Source of the DNA: Cyclobacteriaceae bacterium
GTDB lineage: Bacteria; Bacteroidota; Bacteroidia; Cytophagales; Cyclobacteriaceae
Assembly (NCBI GenBank): GCA_016787605.1
Contig: JAEUUE010000007.1
Span: 1-51,777, forward strand
Direction: 5' to 3'
DNA: 51,777 nt
Positions 27,074 to 34,126 of the stretch are shown here, in pieces (positions within the stretch are counted from its first letter, which is position 1; every line of letters starts with the position of its first letter). A model generated the notes under the pieces. The model worked only from the letters and a program-made list of their open reading frames with translations, made no database searches and was not told the DNA's origin. A program made the translations under genes and the position numbers.

Positions 27074-28339
27074 CTAATCCTTTACACACCGTACCGAAAG
27101 GCCGTCATTGATATTCCCGCTACTGCGTGTGCGCATGCTGGCCAGGTCATTAGTGACGTAGTAGAACGTGCCGACGGATGAACTCCACCAGTATCCATCT
27201 GTTCCCTGGTCGGCGAAGATGCCCGTATTGCTGAGACAAACGCGACAATAGGAGCCTCCGGGCAAAGCGCTGAATCCGCTTTCATTGGTGGCGTCCACAT
27301 TGGGTGAAGCCCATAGCCCGGAAGGGGCTTTCATCCTTCCCCCCGCCACGTTCATTCCCCCGAGGCTGCTTCCCAGCTGTGTCCATTCGCCCGGCGATGG
27401 GAGATGCCAGCCCGTCATGCATAGTTTCTTGTCCCCTGTCACCGCGTAGCCGTTGTAGAGGTACCCGAATTCACTGACGTTGCCGCTTTGATTTCCATAG
27501 GCAATATAGGAACCGGTTGCGATGGTTTTGAACTCATCTTGTGAACTTGCCGGCGTGATGGATGTTCCATCGTTATAACGGGTCACTTTCAGGTTTTCTG
27601 CCATCCATTCCTTGCCGTTGATGGTCGTCGTCTTATAAACATTCCCATCCACGTCCGTGACACTGCCAAACGTGACGGGGGGAATGATTATGATCTCCAA
27701 CGTATTGCCATAAAAGGTCCCCAGGTCGGTTTTGGCATACGGCCGGACGTAGTAGTTTTTGTAGGGAGATAAGCCCGTGATCGGGCTGGTGAAGACGAGC
27801 GCTGAGCCTGTATCGCCAACTAAGGTTCCCGTGGTGACCGTGGGATTAGTAGAGGTGCTCCAGGTAATCCCTCGCTCCGTGATCGGCATGGAGTGTGTAT
27901 AGGTTATTGTTGTCTCGATCTCCACGGCATCACTACCGTTTGTCGCCTTCTTGACGGAAGCCATGGCGGGCACCAGGGCGCCAATATCCAGGATCACTTC
28001 GTTGCCATAAAACACCCGGTCCTTTGCTTTGGCATAGGCGCGCACATAGTACCGGTTGATGCTGAGGCCGCTCAGGGAGGTAGTGAATGACCCGGCACCA
28101 GGGCCGTTCTCCGTCTTGCTGGAAAGCTTGTCAAGTTCGGGCGCCGGGTTGCGGGACCAGCACACCCCTTTTACCGTGATTAGGTCCGACTGGGAGGAAA
28201 TGATGGTGGCGCCCACCGTGGCCGACGAGAGGGTGATTTGGGTGGGCTGGTGCGTTTCAATGGAAGGAGGTGTGATGTCGGGTTCACCTGAACTGCATCG
28301 CGAAAACAGGAGGATGGCGTAGAAGGCTAGTCGTTTCAT
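27074..28339 (-). CDS. FISUMP-domain surface lipoprotein with two Fn3-like domains
   Basis: A 421-residue protein. ATG 28339 is chosen over an upstream in-frame start because it places a signal sequence directly at the N-terminus (MKRLAFYAILLFSRCSSGE). Cys15 follows Phe-Ser-Arg, and Arg at -1 of a lipobox is unusual. Two Fn3-like domains of about 95 residues follow, each ending in a YYVRxYAK strand and a YGN motif. The C-terminal 175 residues form a FISUMP domain (DVDGNVYKTTTINGKEWMAE; MTGWHLPSPGEWTQLGSSLG; closing LSVRCVKD). Such proteins are common on Bacteroidota surfaces and their function is unknown. It is divergent from the LytS gene across 147 bases. Confidence 0.82.
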   Translation of the reverse strand: MKRLAFYAILLFSRCSSGEPDITPPSIETHQPTQITLSSATVGATIISSQSDLITVKGVCWSRNPAPELDKLSSKTENGPGAGSFTTSLSGLSINRYYVRAYAKAKDRVFYGNEVILDIGALVPAMASVKKATNGSDAVEIETTITYTHSMPITERGITWSTSTNPTVTTGTLVGDTGSALVFTSPITGLSPYKNYYVRPYAKTDLGTFYGNTLEIIIIPPVTFGSVTDVDGNVYKTTTINGKEWMAENLKVTRYNDGTSITPASSQDEFKTIATGSYIAYGNQSGNVSEFGYLYNGYAVTGDKKLCMTGWHLPSPGEWTQLGSSLGGMNVAGGRMKAPSGLWASPNVDATNESGFSALPGGSYCRVCLSNTGIFADQGTDGYWWSSSVGTFYYVTNDLASMRTRSSGNINDGLSVRCVKD

Positions 28340-28470
28340 GGATTGGTGTTTGATGACAATAACTCCAAATTGCACCAGCTGGTCATGGCGACCTGGCGGA
28401 AAGTCCTTCACCGTCAATAGAAAGAGCGTTGCCGTCAATGAATTCGGACAGGGGATTCCCCGCCTTCCGT

Positions 28471-28478
28471 TACTTTTG
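28471..28478 (+). promoter_or_regulatory. Candidate -7 element for the LytS/LytTR operon
   Basis: TACTTTTG is a perfect match to TAnnTTTG and ends 8 bases before ATG 28487. No TTG is found 17-20 bases upstream. If used, the 5' leader would be at most a few bases. Confidence 0.35.
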
Positions 28479-28486
28479 TCTCACCC

Positions 28487-29527
28487 ATGATGTCCCCCCG
28501 CCTGCGTAACCACCTGCTCTTTTGGTCGGCATATGTCTTCTTCAAGGCCTTCCTCAATCTTTCCGGGGAGACTGCGCTGACGGCCGCGCTGGCACAATCG
28601 CTTCTGCTCACGCAACTATGCTTTCTGCTGGTCAAGGTGCCCATGGTGTATGGCAGCTTCTATTTCACCGACCGCTACCTGGAAGGACGCTGGAAAATGG
28701 GTCGTGTGCTTCTCGCGCTCACGGCTGCCTTCAGCCTGGGCTCTTACGCCATGTTTATGGTCAATCGCCTGGTGGTGCTGCCCCTCATCTGGCATACCCA
28801 GCCGACTCCCTCCCTCTTTTCCATGGCCAGCATGGTTTATCATTTCTTCACTTTGCTTTTTGTGGTGGGCGTAGCCCTATCGATACGACTGTTCAGAAAG
28901 CAGTACCGCATGGAGATCCGGAGAAGCCAGCTGGAGAAAGAAAAAACCGAAGCCGAGCTGAAATACCTCAAGAGCCAGATTAATCCCCACTTTCTCTTCA
29001 ATACCCTCAACAATATCTATGCGCTGGCCCGAAAGGGCTCCGGCCAGACGGCAGAATCGGTTATGAAGCTGTCGGCGATGATGCGCTTTATGCTGTATGA
29101 AGCCTCATCGCCCTCGGTGCCCCTGCGCGCCGAAATCAAGATCATCGACGACTACATCGAACTGGAGAAGCTCCGCTACACCGATCGCCTGCAGGTGCAT
29201 TTCAGCAAAGACATCGACGACCCGGAGCAACCCATTGCTCCCCTCCTGCTTATCCATTTTGTCGAGAACGCCTTCAAGCATGGCGCGGGAGAATCACGCA
29301 GCGATGTCGATATCCGGATCGCCATTACCCTAAAGGATCGTCTCCTTCGCGCGGAATTCAGCAATCCCTTATCGCAAGACCGTGTTTCTCCGGATCCAGG
29401 GGGCCGCATCGGGATGGAAAATATCAAACAACAGCTTAAGTTGCTTTACCCCGGGCATACGCTGGCTATTGAGACGACCGGGGGACGGTTTAGTGTAGTG
29501 CTGACTATACCTTTAGGACACGCATGA
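28487..29527 (+). CDS. LytS-family sensor histidine kinase
   Basis: A 346-residue membrane kinase. Four predicted helices lie in the first 145 residues, with almost no periplasmic loop. A coiled-coil linker (about 150-160) comes before the His_kinase domain (PF06580 type). The phospho-acceptor is His168 in NPHFLFNTLNN. The C-terminal ATPase part shows LLIHFVENAFKHG (N box) and GGRIGMENIKQQL (G box). It is translationally coupled to the LytTR regulator through a 4-base ATGA overlap. Members with this small sensor often read membrane or cell-envelope state or work with partner proteins; the signal here is unknown. ATG 28490 is a possible alternative start. Confidence 0.92.
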   Translation: MMSPRLRNHLLFWSAYVFFKAFLNLSGETALTAALAQSLLLTQLCFLLVKVPMVYGSFYFTDRYLEGRWKMGRVLLALTAAFSLGSYAMFMVNRLVVLPLIWHTQPTPSLFSMASMVYHFFTLLFVVGVALSIRLFRKQYRMEIRRSQLEKEKTEAELKYLKSQINPHFLFNTLNNIYALARKGSGQTAESVMKLSAMMRFMLYEASSPSVPLRAEIKIIDDYIELEKLRYTDRLQVHFSKDIDDPEQPIAPLLLIHFVENAFKHGAGESRSDVDIRIAITLKDRLLRAEFSNPLSQDRVSPDPGGRIGMENIKQQLKLLYPGHTLAIETTGGRFSVVLTIPLGHA

Positions 29528-30216
29528 TTCGATGCCTTATTGTGGAAGACGAACCGCTCGCCGCGGATGTGCTGGCCGACTACATCGGACAGGTACCTTC
29601 CCTTGCGCTGAAGGCGGTCTGTGCGGATGCCATCCAGGCCATGGAGAGGCTTCAGCAGGAGCCTATTGATCTCCTGTTTCTCGACATCCATCTCCCCGGA
29701 CTCAAAGGATTGGATTTCCTTCAGACGTTAAGCAAGCCTCCGCGCGTGATCATCACCACCGCCTATCATGAGTATGCACTCAAGGGTTATGAGCTCAACG
29801 TCGTCGACTACCTGTTGAAGCCCATTGAATTCAAGCGATTCCTCCAGGCCATATCCAAGGTGCAGGCGGCAGCGGGTCAGCCGGTACGACGGGAAGTGAT
29901 CACGTTGGTCAGTGACAAAAAGAAGGTCCTGGTTCCCACCGACGAGATTCTCTACGTAGAGAGCCAGAAGGAGTACATCCACGTCCAGACAAAGACCGGC
30001 GTCATTGTCTCGAAGTACGCCTTGTCCAGGTTGGAGGGAGAATTGGATGCCCGCGCATTCCTGAGAATCCACCGTTCCTTTATTATCTCCCTGGACAAGA
30101 TTACTGCCTTCAGCCAGCAGGAAGTCGAGGTGGCGGGGAAGCGGCTACCGGTTGGTGGGCTTTACCGGGACGCGGTGGCAAAGGTCCTCGGACAACGCTT
30201 TGGTCAATCTCAATAA
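29524..30216 (+). CDS. LytTR-family response regulator
   Basis: A 230-residue two-domain regulator. The receiver (about 1-120) has the acidic pair VEDEP at its start, phospho-acceptor Asp54 (LFLDIHLPG) and Lys in YLLKPIEF. The LytTR DNA-binding domain (about 135-230) has DEILYVESQKEYIHVQT and FLRIHRSFIISLDKI. It overlaps the LytS gene by 4 bases and is its cognate partner. Targets are not visible from sequence; the divergent FISUMP lipoprotein gene is one candidate by position. The operon ends at a hairpin just after the stop. Confidence 0.93.
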   Translation: MIRCLIVEDEPLAADVLADYIGQVPSLALKAVCADAIQAMERLQQEPIDLLFLDIHLPGLKGLDFLQTLSKPPRVIITTAYHEYALKGYELNVVDYLLKPIEFKRFLQAISKVQAAAGQPVRREVITLVSDKKKVLVPTDEILYVESQKEYIHVQTKTGVIVSKYALSRLEGELDARAFLRIHRSFIISLDKITAFSQQEVEVAGKRLPVGGLYRDAVAKVLGQRFGQSQ

Positions 30217-30243
30217 AAGAAGGGGCGCGTTGACCCCTTTCTT
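30217..30243. terminator. Probable bidirectional terminator after the LytS/LytTR operon
   Basis: AAGAAGGGG (30217-30225) pairs with CCCCTTTCTT (30234-30243), one T bulged, around an 8-base loop. It starts right after the TAA at 30214-30216. The T-rich right side and A-rich left side suit termination in both directions between convergent genes. Confidence 0.6.
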
Positions 30244-30267
30244 CTTCCATCCGACAATTTTGGAAGG

Positions 30268-31110
30268 TCAAACCTGAACCGTCACCCGGAGGAAGGTAGC
30301 CGGGACGCTGGTCCGACGGGTTGAGCCACTTCTATTCTGGTTCCAGAAAAGTATCTCCAGCTCTTTCTGAAGTTCCGCTGCTCTACCCTCTTTCTCGGCC
30401 GCGTCAAACGCGTTCATGGTCGGTCCATAATAGGTGCGGAACAGGTTTACGAATTCTGACGTCGATCCTTCAAAATTGAAGGTGTAGGTATCGCGCAGGA
30501 AGGAGATCTTTCCGGCCTCGATACCGGCCGCACCAAAACGTTCGATGACCTGGCTCTCCACTCCCCACTGCATCGGGCTGACAAAGCCGGCCGGCGGTGC
30601 GGGGGTGTAGGAAGAACTGATGCGCAGGATCTGAGCCACCAGCGTGGGATCGTTGGGAATCCAGTTGCCCATGACAATCCGACCGCCGGGACGGGTAACC
30701 CTCACCATCTCTTTGGCGACATCCTGAGGACGGGGGGCGAACATGGCGCCAAAGATGCTGACCACAAGATCGAAGGATTGATCACCCTGGTATTTCAGAT
30801 CGCAGGCATCTCCTTCCTCAAACGTGATGTTATTCAGACCCTCCTTCAGGGCCCGGAGGGCTCCGGCATGAACGAGGTTGGAGGCGATATCGACTCCCAG
30901 CACTTTTGCACCCAGCCGGGCGGCAGGAATGGCAGTGGTGCCATCGCCGCAGCCAAGGTCGAGGATACGCATCTTCTTGGTAATGCCGAGTTGAGCCACC
31001 AGGGCCTCGCCACTCTCCCGCATGGTGGCGGCAATGCGGGTGAAATCGCCCTTCTCCCAGAGGGCTTTATTGGGGTTGGGGATCATTTGTGTTTGCGCAG
31101 TTGTTTGCAT
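30268..31110 (-). CDS. Class I SAM-dependent methyltransferase
   Basis: A 280-residue cytoplasmic protein; the start is placed at ATG 31110. A start 45 bases further upstream would run into the end of the small membrane-protein gene. The Rossmann core has motif I ILDLGCGDGTTAIPA, an acidic residue after beta-2 (VLGVDIAS), motif II (FDLVVSIFGAMFAP) and RVTRPGGRIVMGNW. The pattern resembles UbiE/COQ5-like small-molecule methyltransferases of the Methyltransf_11/25 type. The acceptor is unknown. A likely 38-residue membrane protein gene lies 28 bases upstream in the same direction and probably shares the transcript. Confidence 0.88.
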   Translation of the reverse strand: MQTTAQTQMIPNPNKALWEKGDFTRIAATMRESGEALVAQLGITKKMRILDLGCGDGTTAIPAARLGAKVLGVDIASNLVHAGALRALKEGLNNITFEEGDACDLKYQGDQSFDLVVSIFGAMFAPRPQDVAKEMVRVTRPGGRIVMGNWIPNDPTLVAQILRISSSYTPAPPAGFVSPMQWGVESQVIERFGAAGIEAGKISFLRDTYTFNFEGSTSEFVNLFRTYYGPTMNAFDAAEKEGRAAELQKELEILFWNQNRSGSTRRTSVPATFLRVTVQV

Positions 31111-31138
31111 GATTGTGGTGTGTTTAGTTACAAGCTGG

Positions 31139-31255
31139 TTAGTGATTAAGTCCAACGATTTGAAGATCTCCCTCCAGGATATGCATCACGATGAGTACGA
31201 CAATGCTTATCCCGAGAAGGACGGCCAAAACCTTTCTGCCTCTTGAGGGTTTCAT
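31139..31255 (-). CDS. Small single-helix membrane protein (38 aa), hypothetical
   Basis: A 38-codon frame from ATG 31255 to TAA 31141-31139. It has a basic N-terminus (MKPSRGRK), one strongly hydrophobic helix (VLAVLLGISIVVLIVMHIL) and a short acidic tail (EGDLQIVGLNH). The positive-inside layout suggests a cytoplasmic N-terminus. A perfect -7 element (TAGTTTTG) lies 29 bases upstream and the methyltransferase starts 28 bases downstream. No homologue is recognised. The organised composition and position argue for a real gene, but a short frame can arise by chance. Confidence 0.45.
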   Translation of the reverse strand: MKPSRGRKVLAVLLGISIVVLIVMHILEGDLQIVGLNH

Positions 31256-31284
31256 AGGGGTGGTATTTTTTTGTTTTTGAACGG

Positions 31285-31292
31285 CAAAACTA
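31285..31292 (-). promoter_or_regulatory. Candidate -7 element for the small protein-methyltransferase unit
   Basis: The minus strand reads TAGTTTTG, a full match to TAnnTTTG, 29 bases before ATG 31255. No TTG is present at the usual -33 distance; a 19-base inverted repeat occupies that area instead. Confidence 0.4.
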
Positions 31293-31313
31293 CCGGCATA
31301 GCCACCCCGACCG

Positions 31314-31332
31314 ATTGGCAGGTTTTGCCAAT
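31314..31332. promoter_or_regulatory. Operator-like inverted repeat ATTGGCA-N5-TGCCAAT
   Basis: Perfect 7-base arms (31314-31320 and 31326-31332) around GGTTT. The repeat lies 21 bases upstream of the -7 element at 31285-31292, so it covers the -33 region. This is the usual place for a repressor or activator site. It lies in the 213-base gap between two minus-strand genes. Confidence 0.4.
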
Positions 31333-31468
31333 TACTTGGTGTTATGTTTCACCGTCCGGTGCTGCTCAACTCAATCGTGTGCAGAGGTAATCAATGAATC
31401 GCCAAACGCAAGCCTCCTGCTACATCCAGCCATGGATTTGGAACATGCCGCCATGCAGGAGCAGCAAT

Positions 31469-33034
31469 TCAGGCGGCGGCCGCAGTCCCTCGCTGGGACT
31501 CATACTGGCTTGGTGAAACCCCGAAATGCTTCTTGAAAGACTTGGAGAAGTGGGAATAGTCTTCGAAACCTACCCGCTGCGCGATTTGTGAAACGGGTTC
31601 CGCTTTGGCCAGGATCAGCTTGGCGGCCTTATGAAGGCGGATCGACCGGATAAATTCACTGGGCGGAAACCCGGTAATGGACTTTATTTTCCGGTGCAAC
31701 CCGGTCCTGCTCATATGCATCTCCTCAGCCATCTTTTCCACGCCAAACTGGGTGTCGGCCATATGGGCTTCCACCAAAGCGATGGCCTTGCGCAAGAGCT
31801 GCTGATCGAATGACTCCACCTCCGTATCGGTGGCAGGGACGAGCGTTGCCTTCATACGGGCTTCGGCTTCCAGGGTGCGACGCGTGAGGTTCTCGATTTC
31901 CAGGCCGAGAATCTCCCGGTTTTTCCGGTGGCGGTACCGCTGCCATTGGTAGGCGGCCGCTCCGGCGACAACGAGGATCAGCACAAGTCCCACGAGGATA
32001 TTGTTCCAGAGCGACTGAATGCGCTTCTCGTTTTCCAGCAGTCGAATATTCTGCTCTTTGAGTTGAAGTTCATACTTTGACTCCAGCTCCACGATTTGCC
32101 GGACTTTGGCGGCACCCTCCAGGCTGTCGCGCACTTCGTAATAGCGACGCAAATAGACCACGGCCTCGTTGCCCTTGCCTTGCCGAAGCCGAATATCCAC
32201 CAATCCACCATAAGCGTGGCGCACCACGCGTCTTAGCCCCAGGCGTCTGGCCAGATCAAGAGCACCCGTGAGGTAGGCCTCCGATTGCCTGAGGTCATTG
32301 CCCCGCAGATACGCATGCCCGATAATTCCCATGATGGATGCTTTGGCGATCTGGTTGCCAGTCTTCTCGGCGAGTTCCAGGGCCTTGTTGAAGTAGTCAA
32401 AAGCCAGCGCCGGGTTTTCCGCCGCATAGCACTCGCCGATGTTGGAAATGATACGCGGGAATTGGATCGGGTCTACGCCATGCTGCTTGCCCGATTCATA
32501 GGCCTTTGTGTACCAGGCCAGCGCACTGTCCTGCCTCCCGTCGATGAATTGAATGACCCCCATGAGATTGTAGATGCTGCACAATAGCTCCCAATCCGTT
32601 CCCTTTTGGGCCAGCTTCTCCGCATGTTGTATCGACTCCCAGGCTTTCTCGCCTTCACGCACATCCATGTAGCCGCGGGCCAGCACATAATAGCTTTCCG
32701 CCTGCACGAGATCAGCCCGGAGTCGCCGGCCGATCTCCAGCGCCTCCATTGCTTCCTGGATCGCCAGCTCATTATCGCCAAAAGTCCAGAACGAAAACCC
32801 TTTTTGGTTCTTGGCCATTGCCATGCCTTCTTCGGAGCCTATTTCCTGGGCCAAGACCAGTGCCTCGTCGGCATAGCGCAGCGATTGATGAGGATCTATC
32901 CACTGGTGTTGCTCGCTGAGCCTGACCAACTCTTGAACCGTCGTGGAGTTCATGGTCAGAGAGTCCTTTGCCGGGGACTGCCCGCAGACGATGGCCGGGG
33001 CCATGAGGGCAACGAGAACGATCAGCCGGTTCAT
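31469..33034 (-). CDS. TPR-containing membrane AraC-family transcriptional regulator
   Basis: A 521-residue protein; ATG 33034 is chosen because a signal peptide follows at once (MNRLIVLVALMAPAIVCGQ), whereas the upstream extension is low-quality sequence. Residues about 30-340 are tetratricopeptide repeats in the periplasm (for example AMEALEIGRRLRADLVQAES). A membrane helix (about 363-383; ILVGLVLILVVAGAAAYQW) and a short coiled region follow. The C-terminal AraC domain (about 415-515) has two HTH units; the second reads VSQIAQRVGFEDYSHFSKSF. The architecture lets periplasmic sensing reach DNA in one protein. It is divergent from the GH43-kinase-regulator operon, 93 bases away, and may control it. 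Confidence 0.9.
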   Translation of the reverse strand: MNRLIVLVALMAPAIVCGQSPAKDSLTMNSTTVQELVRLSEQHQWIDPHQSLRYADEALVLAQEIGSEEGMAMAKNQKGFSFWTFGDNELAIQEAMEALEIGRRLRADLVQAESYYVLARGYMDVREGEKAWESIQHAEKLAQKGTDWELLCSIYNLMGVIQFIDGRQDSALAWYTKAYESGKQHGVDPIQFPRIISNIGECYAAENPALAFDYFNKALELAEKTGNQIAKASIMGIIGHAYLRGNDLRQSEAYLTGALDLARRLGLRRVVRHAYGGLVDIRLRQGKGNEAVVYLRRYYEVRDSLEGAAKVRQIVELESKYELQLKEQNIRLLENEKRIQSLWNNILVGLVLILVVAGAAAYQWQRYRHRKNREILGLEIENLTRRTLEAEARMKATLVPATDTEVESFDQQLLRKAIALVEAHMADTQFGVEKMAEEMHMSRTGLHRKIKSITGFPPSEFIRSIRLHKAAKLILAKAEPVSQIAQRVGFEDYSHFSKSFKKHFGVSPSQYESQRGTAAAA

Positions 33035-33037
33035 GCG

Positions 33038-33045
33038 TAAAGATA
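33038..33045 (-). promoter_or_regulatory. Candidate -7 element of the AraC-family gene
   Basis: The minus strand reads TATCTTTA, 7 of 8 matches to the consensus (final A instead of G), ending 3 bases before ATG 33034. The same 8-mer precedes the GH18 gene at 51286. Confidence 0.28.
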
Positions 33046-33112
33046 GGTAAACCCACAAAACCGTCCCGCCAGGTGCACCCTTGCAGGATGAAGCTGAAAT
33101 GCAGAGGCTGTG

Positions 33113-33120
33113 TATATTTG
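33113..33120 (+). promoter_or_regulatory. Candidate -7 element of the GH43 operon
   Basis: TATATTTG is a perfect TAnnTTTG match ending 7 bases before ATG 33128. The nearest TTG upstream (33081-33083) is about 29 bases away, longer than the usual spacing; a CTG lies 16 bases away. Confidence 0.4.
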
Positions 33121-33127
33121 ATTGGTC

Positions 33128-34126
33128 ATGAGAGCACACCAAATTCTGGCGATCGTACTGATACTGTTTCCGCTGGTCACGAACGGCCAACCTGCGTCGT
33201 TGGTTCCGTTGTCCGGCAACCCCGTCTTTGCAGGCAGGTACGCCGATCCCGAAGCGGTGATTTTTGGCGACCGCTATTGGATTTTCCCCACCTACTCCGC
33301 CCCCTATCAAGACCAGGTCTTCTTCGACGCATTCTCTTCGGCCGACCTTGTCGCCTGGACCAAACATTCCCGGATCCTCGACACGGCACAGGTAAAGTGG
33401 GCGAAGCGCGCCCTATGGGCGCCGGCGGCAGTCGAGAAGGACGGAAAATATTTTCTTTTCTTCAGCGCCAATGACATTCAAACCGATAGCGAGTACGGCG
33501 GTATTGGTGTCGCCGTAGCCGACCGGCCTGAAGGCCCCTATCGCGACTACCTCGGCAAGCCGCTCATCGACAAATTCCATAATGGTGCGCAACCCATCGA
33601 CCAGTTCGTCTTTCGCGACGGCCAGGAGTGGTATATCCTGTATGGCGGCTGGCGTCACTGCAATATCGCGCGGCTGAAACCCGACTTCACGGGCCTTCTC
33701 CCCTTCGACGATGGCAAGCTTTACCGGGAAATCACTCCTTCCGGATATGTCGAAGGCCCGACCATGTTCAAGCATCGTAACAAGTACTACTTCATGTGGT
33801 CGGAAGGCGGATGGACAGGCCCCGACTACAGCGTAGCCTATGCCGTGGGTGACTCTCCATTCGGTCCCTTTCAGCGTGTTGGAAAGATTCTGCAGCAGGA
33901 CCCGGCTGTGGCTACGGGCGCCGGGCACCACAGCATCCTCCATCCCGAAGACACTGATCAGTGGTACATCGTCTACCATCGCCGGCCATTGGGCGAAACC
34001 GACCGCAATGCCAGGGTGACGTGCATTGACCGGCTCCACTTCGAAAAAAGCGGCCTCATTCTGCCGGTAAAGATTACCCACCAGGGTGTTGGGCGACAGC
34101 CGCTGCAAATCAAATCAAAGCCATGA
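33128..34126 (+). CDS. GH43-like glycoside hydrolase, secreted
   Basis: A 332-residue protein with a Sec signal (MRAHQILAIVLILFPLVTNG) and a single five-bladed propeller. ATG 33128 is chosen over a TTG two codons upstream. The three carboxylates expected for GH43 are visible: base Asp40 (RYADPEAVIF), pKa modulator Asp158 (QPIDQFVF) and acid Glu209 (YVEGPTMFK). The HHSILHPEDTDQWYIVYHR block matches the family metal-site His region. Members act on arabinans, xylans or galactans; the subfamily cannot be set by eye. There is no C-terminal beta-sandwich or CBM. The stop overlaps the kinase start by 4 bases (ATGA), an unusual direct coupling of an enzyme to a two-component system. Confidence 0.87.
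   Translation: MRAHQILAIVLILFPLVTNGQPASLVPLSGNPVFAGRYADPEAVIFGDRYWIFPTYSAPYQDQVFFDAFSSADLVAWTKHSRILDTAQVKWAKRALWAPAAVEKDGKYFLFFSANDIQTDSEYGGIGVAVADRPEGPYRDYLGKPLIDKFHNGAQPIDQFVFRDGQEWYILYGGWRHCNIARLKPDFTGLLPFDDGKLYREITPSGYVEGPTMFKHRNKYYFMWSEGGWTGPDYSVAYAVGDSPFGPFQRVGKILQQDPAVATGAGHHSILHPEDTDQWYIVYHRRPLGETDRNARVTCIDRLHFEKSGLILPVKITHQGVGRQPLQIKSKP

Noticed and set aside
25966-27111. Plus-strand open frame of about 380 codons opposite the serine hydrolase
   Set aside because: The minus-strand frame has the SxxK and YxN motifs, whereas this frame resembles no known protein.
31256-31468. tRNA, small RNA or additional gene in the 213-base gap
   Set aside because: Apart from the -7 element and the palindrome listed separately, no cloverleaf, terminator or coding frame was recognised.
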